A model generated the notes under the pieces. It did no database searches. It was not told the DNA's origin and saw nothing but the letters and a program-made list of their open reading frames with translations. Below are positions 62,265 through 64,000 of a DNA stretch of 64,000 nucleotides, piece after piece (the stretch's first letter is position 1; each line of letters begins with the position of its first letter). Both the position numbers and the translations under genes were made by a program. Location: contig CAUJNA010003001.1 of assembly GCA_963377175.1 (NCBI GenBank), positions 990,001 through 1,054,000 on the forward strand, in the 5' to 3' direction. Source of the stretch: Effrenium voratum. Lineage: Eukaryota; Sar; Dinophyceae; Suessiales; Symbiodiniaceae.

Positions 62265-62963
62265 TTGATTATGGCTTCAAGGAATCCGTTGAATTTTGAG
62301 ATGTTCAACTGGATGTTCTTTCCAAGTAGGAATCTAACTAGAATTTACAAACAGTCGAAAAGAGAAAAACAAGCTGTTCGCTTCTTCAAACTTGCCTTCC
62401 CCTTAGAAGGAGCGAGCAAACCAATAGAATCCCAAGGACAATGCTACTTCAGCTATATTGGTTTACGAGTGTCAAACAAGGCGTTAAGTTTGAGTAGGAT
62501 TCACATAAACATGTTCATCTTAACTGCACGTTTAACACAAGTTCATTTCCAAGAAGGATTTTCATCAGAACTTAAGCAGAATCGATTGAGGAAAAACACA
62601 TTGGTTGTTCTTGCCGGCCTTGTCAGAAAACATCTCAGGCGCGGATCTTGTGGGGGGAACATATATATATATATATATAGATTTTGTTTTATGTACTTTG
62701 CTAGTTTGAGGTGCGTACATATAGACCAGGATCAGAGGAGTTTTGGTTTGTCAGCAAGAGCCGAGGTTCACAAGAGGCTGCGGGGGCTGTTTGCCTATGT
62801 ATATTTGGGTGTCTTTTTTTGGAGGGTAGCTTTTTTTGGTGCTGGGACAGAAGGGTCCCTTGCCGATCAATGCATGACATTCACGACGGTCTTGCCGTGC
62901 TACCAAATATCCCACGGGTTATTGCCTTCCCCGGTTTACCACATGATGAAGCAGCCGTCCTGA
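62265..62963 (+). CDS. 232-codon open frame, doubtful
   Basis: AT-richer than the coding islands. The left part reads IMASRNPLNFEMFNWMFFPS; later it crosses an AT repeat. Words such as CAAGTAGGAAT, CAAGAAGGATT and GAGTAGGATT recur, suggesting decayed repeats. Not convincing as a gene. Confidence 0.15.
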   Translation: MIMASRNPLNFEMFNWMFFPSRNLTRIYKQSKREKQAVRFFKLAFPLEGASKPIESQGQCYFSYIGLRVSNKALSLSRIHINMFILTARLTQVHFQEGFSSELKQNRLRKNTLVVLAGLVRKHLRRGSCGGNIYIYIYRFCFMYFASLRCVHIDQDQRSFGLSARAEVHKRLRGLFAYVYLGVFFWRVAFFGAGTEGSLADQCMTFTTVLPCYQISHGLLPSPVYHMMKQPS

Positions 62964-63190
62964 GATCAACTCTTGCATGCTTTCCCTGAAGTAAACTGTT
63001 CTGCAAGAACTGCATGGCTACGGCTGCACGTCGCAAGGGTGTGGCGCCAAGCGAATGGACTCACGTTGTATACAAACATGTCGCCCAAAGATGGGCGGCC
63101 GGATTTTTGCTTGTGAGGGGGAGAAGCGGTCAAGCGACGCATCTCCAGGGATTCTCAGTTTTCCAAATCGGAAACCCTGAGATTGCTTTA
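62879..63190 (+). repeat. Mosaic repeat shared with 17.8-18.0 kb, copy 2
   Basis: Segments A (62879-62985) and C (63130-63190) are collinear with 17804-18012. The middle segment (63011-63055, ATGGCTACGGCTGCACG to GGCGCCAAGCG) is inverted relative to copy 1. Segment C contains a hairpin, CTCAGTTTTCC and GGAAACCCTGAG. Confidence 0.65.
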
Positions 63191-63700
63191 ACATCCATCC
63201 TCAAATGCAAATAGAGATTCTAACAATCCCATAAACATGTACAAAGTAAAACCAGGCATCCGTGCGCCAAGTGCAAATCCCGTAGCCAGGATTCTCTGTG
63301 GCGCCTTTAGCTTTGTGAGGCTCGTTCCAGCAGCCACTCATCGGCTGCCATATGGCACTGCGCTTCATGCATAGTTCATACACATATATATATATATATA
63401 ATGTATATACGAGGGCTCCCCCTTTTTACATGCCAGTTCTTTTTTATTGGCGAGCTCACCTAGGGCAAAACACTCGCTAAGATGCGGAGGTCCCTTACTT
63501 GGATCGAGATCCAATTCTTGTTTCAGGTTTTGGACGAAATGCAAAATTTGGAGGCGCACGCACACTCGGGCTGGAGTGCATGGGCACACCCAGCAAATAT
63601 CACCAAATGAATTGGGGGGGGGGGTGAAACCTCAGGAAAAACCTATATCACCGGGGGGGCAACATGAATGCAATCAACCCTCGGAACGGAAGGACTGCAG
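63191..63700. other. No gene recognised
   Basis: Contains an AT repeat at 63382-63402. The reverse strand at 63365-63589 is open (LKQELDLDPSKGPPHLSE) but without splice support. Confidence 0.3.
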
Positions 63701-63780
63701 CTATCCCACCTTGGCCACGGGGATCCCGCGCCTGGATGTGGTGCTGCAGCGTCTCAAGAGGGACCTCCAGATCCAGGAGG
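63701..63780 (+). CDS. Candidate exon, well supported, unknown protein
   Basis: Acceptor AAGGACTGCAG, donor CAGGAGG|GTGACA. It reads YPTLATGIPRLDVVLQRLKR and then DLQIQE, with very high third-position GC. Clearly exon-like, probably part of a gene extending past the window. No family assigned. Confidence 0.52.
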
Positions 63781-64000
63781 GTGACATGCCTGGGATGTGC
63801 TTTCCGCTTTGCCGTGGTACCAAGGGTTCCCTGTTGCCTAGGTCCCCCAGTAGTGCCCTTTTACCCTTTTTGGGGGAGGGTTCCCCCACTAAAATGTTCG
63901 GGGGCCTCCCCGAGTTCCTGAAAGATCCGTCGGACCATGTCGGACCTTCAGGCTTGACGGATGTTTTTCTTTTTCGACCCGGGGGTGACTTGGGGAAATT

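Noticed and set aside
62265..62963. 232-codon open frame as a real gene
   Set aside because: AT-rich, crosses a microsatellite and contains recurring CAAG-AGGATT words; kept only as a doubtful entry.
1..64000. Dinoflagellate spliced-leader gene or relict (CCGTAGCCATTTTGGCTCAAG)
   Set aside because: No matching stretch was found on the + strand by eye; the reverse complement was not checked exhaustively. Its absence does not argue against a dinoflagellate.
1..64000. CRISPR arrays, bacterial operons, rRNA genes
   Set aside because: No regularly spaced repeats, no ribosome-binding-site-led gene strings and no rRNA-like sequence.

Overview
This window looks like nuclear DNA of a dinoflagellate, most likely Symbiodiniaceae or a related suessialean. 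That is an inference at medium confidence, because no rRNA, tRNA or spliced-leader gene is present to prove it. There are no long uninterrupted genes and no operons. Coding potential comes as short islands of about 60-140 bases, often GC-rich at third codon positions, bounded by AG|G-type acceptors and GT or occasional GC donors, and separated by 1-5 kb of repeat-filled DNA. A degenerate TTTAGGG array (51.49-51.72 kb), long G/C homopolymers and many very short inverted-repeat elements fit the same picture. All island calls were made by eye. Several islands are open in two or three frames, so most single-exon calls are hypotheses.

The best-supported gene is an ABCA-type ABC transporter on the + strand, about 17.4-27.5 kb and perhaps reaching 30.4 kb. 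Four exons (17435-17557, 19770-19830, 24516-24583, 25791-25857) join with matching intron phases and give one half of an ABCA membrane domain in the correct order. Exons at 26638-26774 and 27311-27449 match the later membrane segments and also join in phase. A candidate nucleotide-binding-domain exon lies at about 30.1-30.4 kb. Other islands with good splice signals include an EF-hand-like exon (6097), a two-exon membrane-protein 3' end (12809-13032), a small secreted-protein ORF (21842), a cysteine-rich exon (43134), a probable first exon just after a strong acceptor (47104), and exons at 52779, 53542, 54063, 54331, 55237, 55961 and 63701. I could not assign most of these to a family.

Layout: 0-17 kb has scattered islands and many MITEs, including a hAT-like one with an 8-bp target duplication. 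17-31 kb holds the ABCA gene, interrupted by a minisatellite block (22.4-24.0 kb). 28.3-29.8 kb is purine-rich and GATA simple sequence. 31-47 kb has scattered islands and MITEs. 47-58 kb is the most exon-rich part, with the telomere-like array in the middle. 59-64 kb carries hairpin repeats, simple repeats, two intronless ORFs and a strong exon near the right edge. The most notable overall signal is a set of at least ten families of 50-190 bp inverted-repeat elements, several with clear target-site duplications, one nested in another, and one that almost exactly fills a candidate intron.
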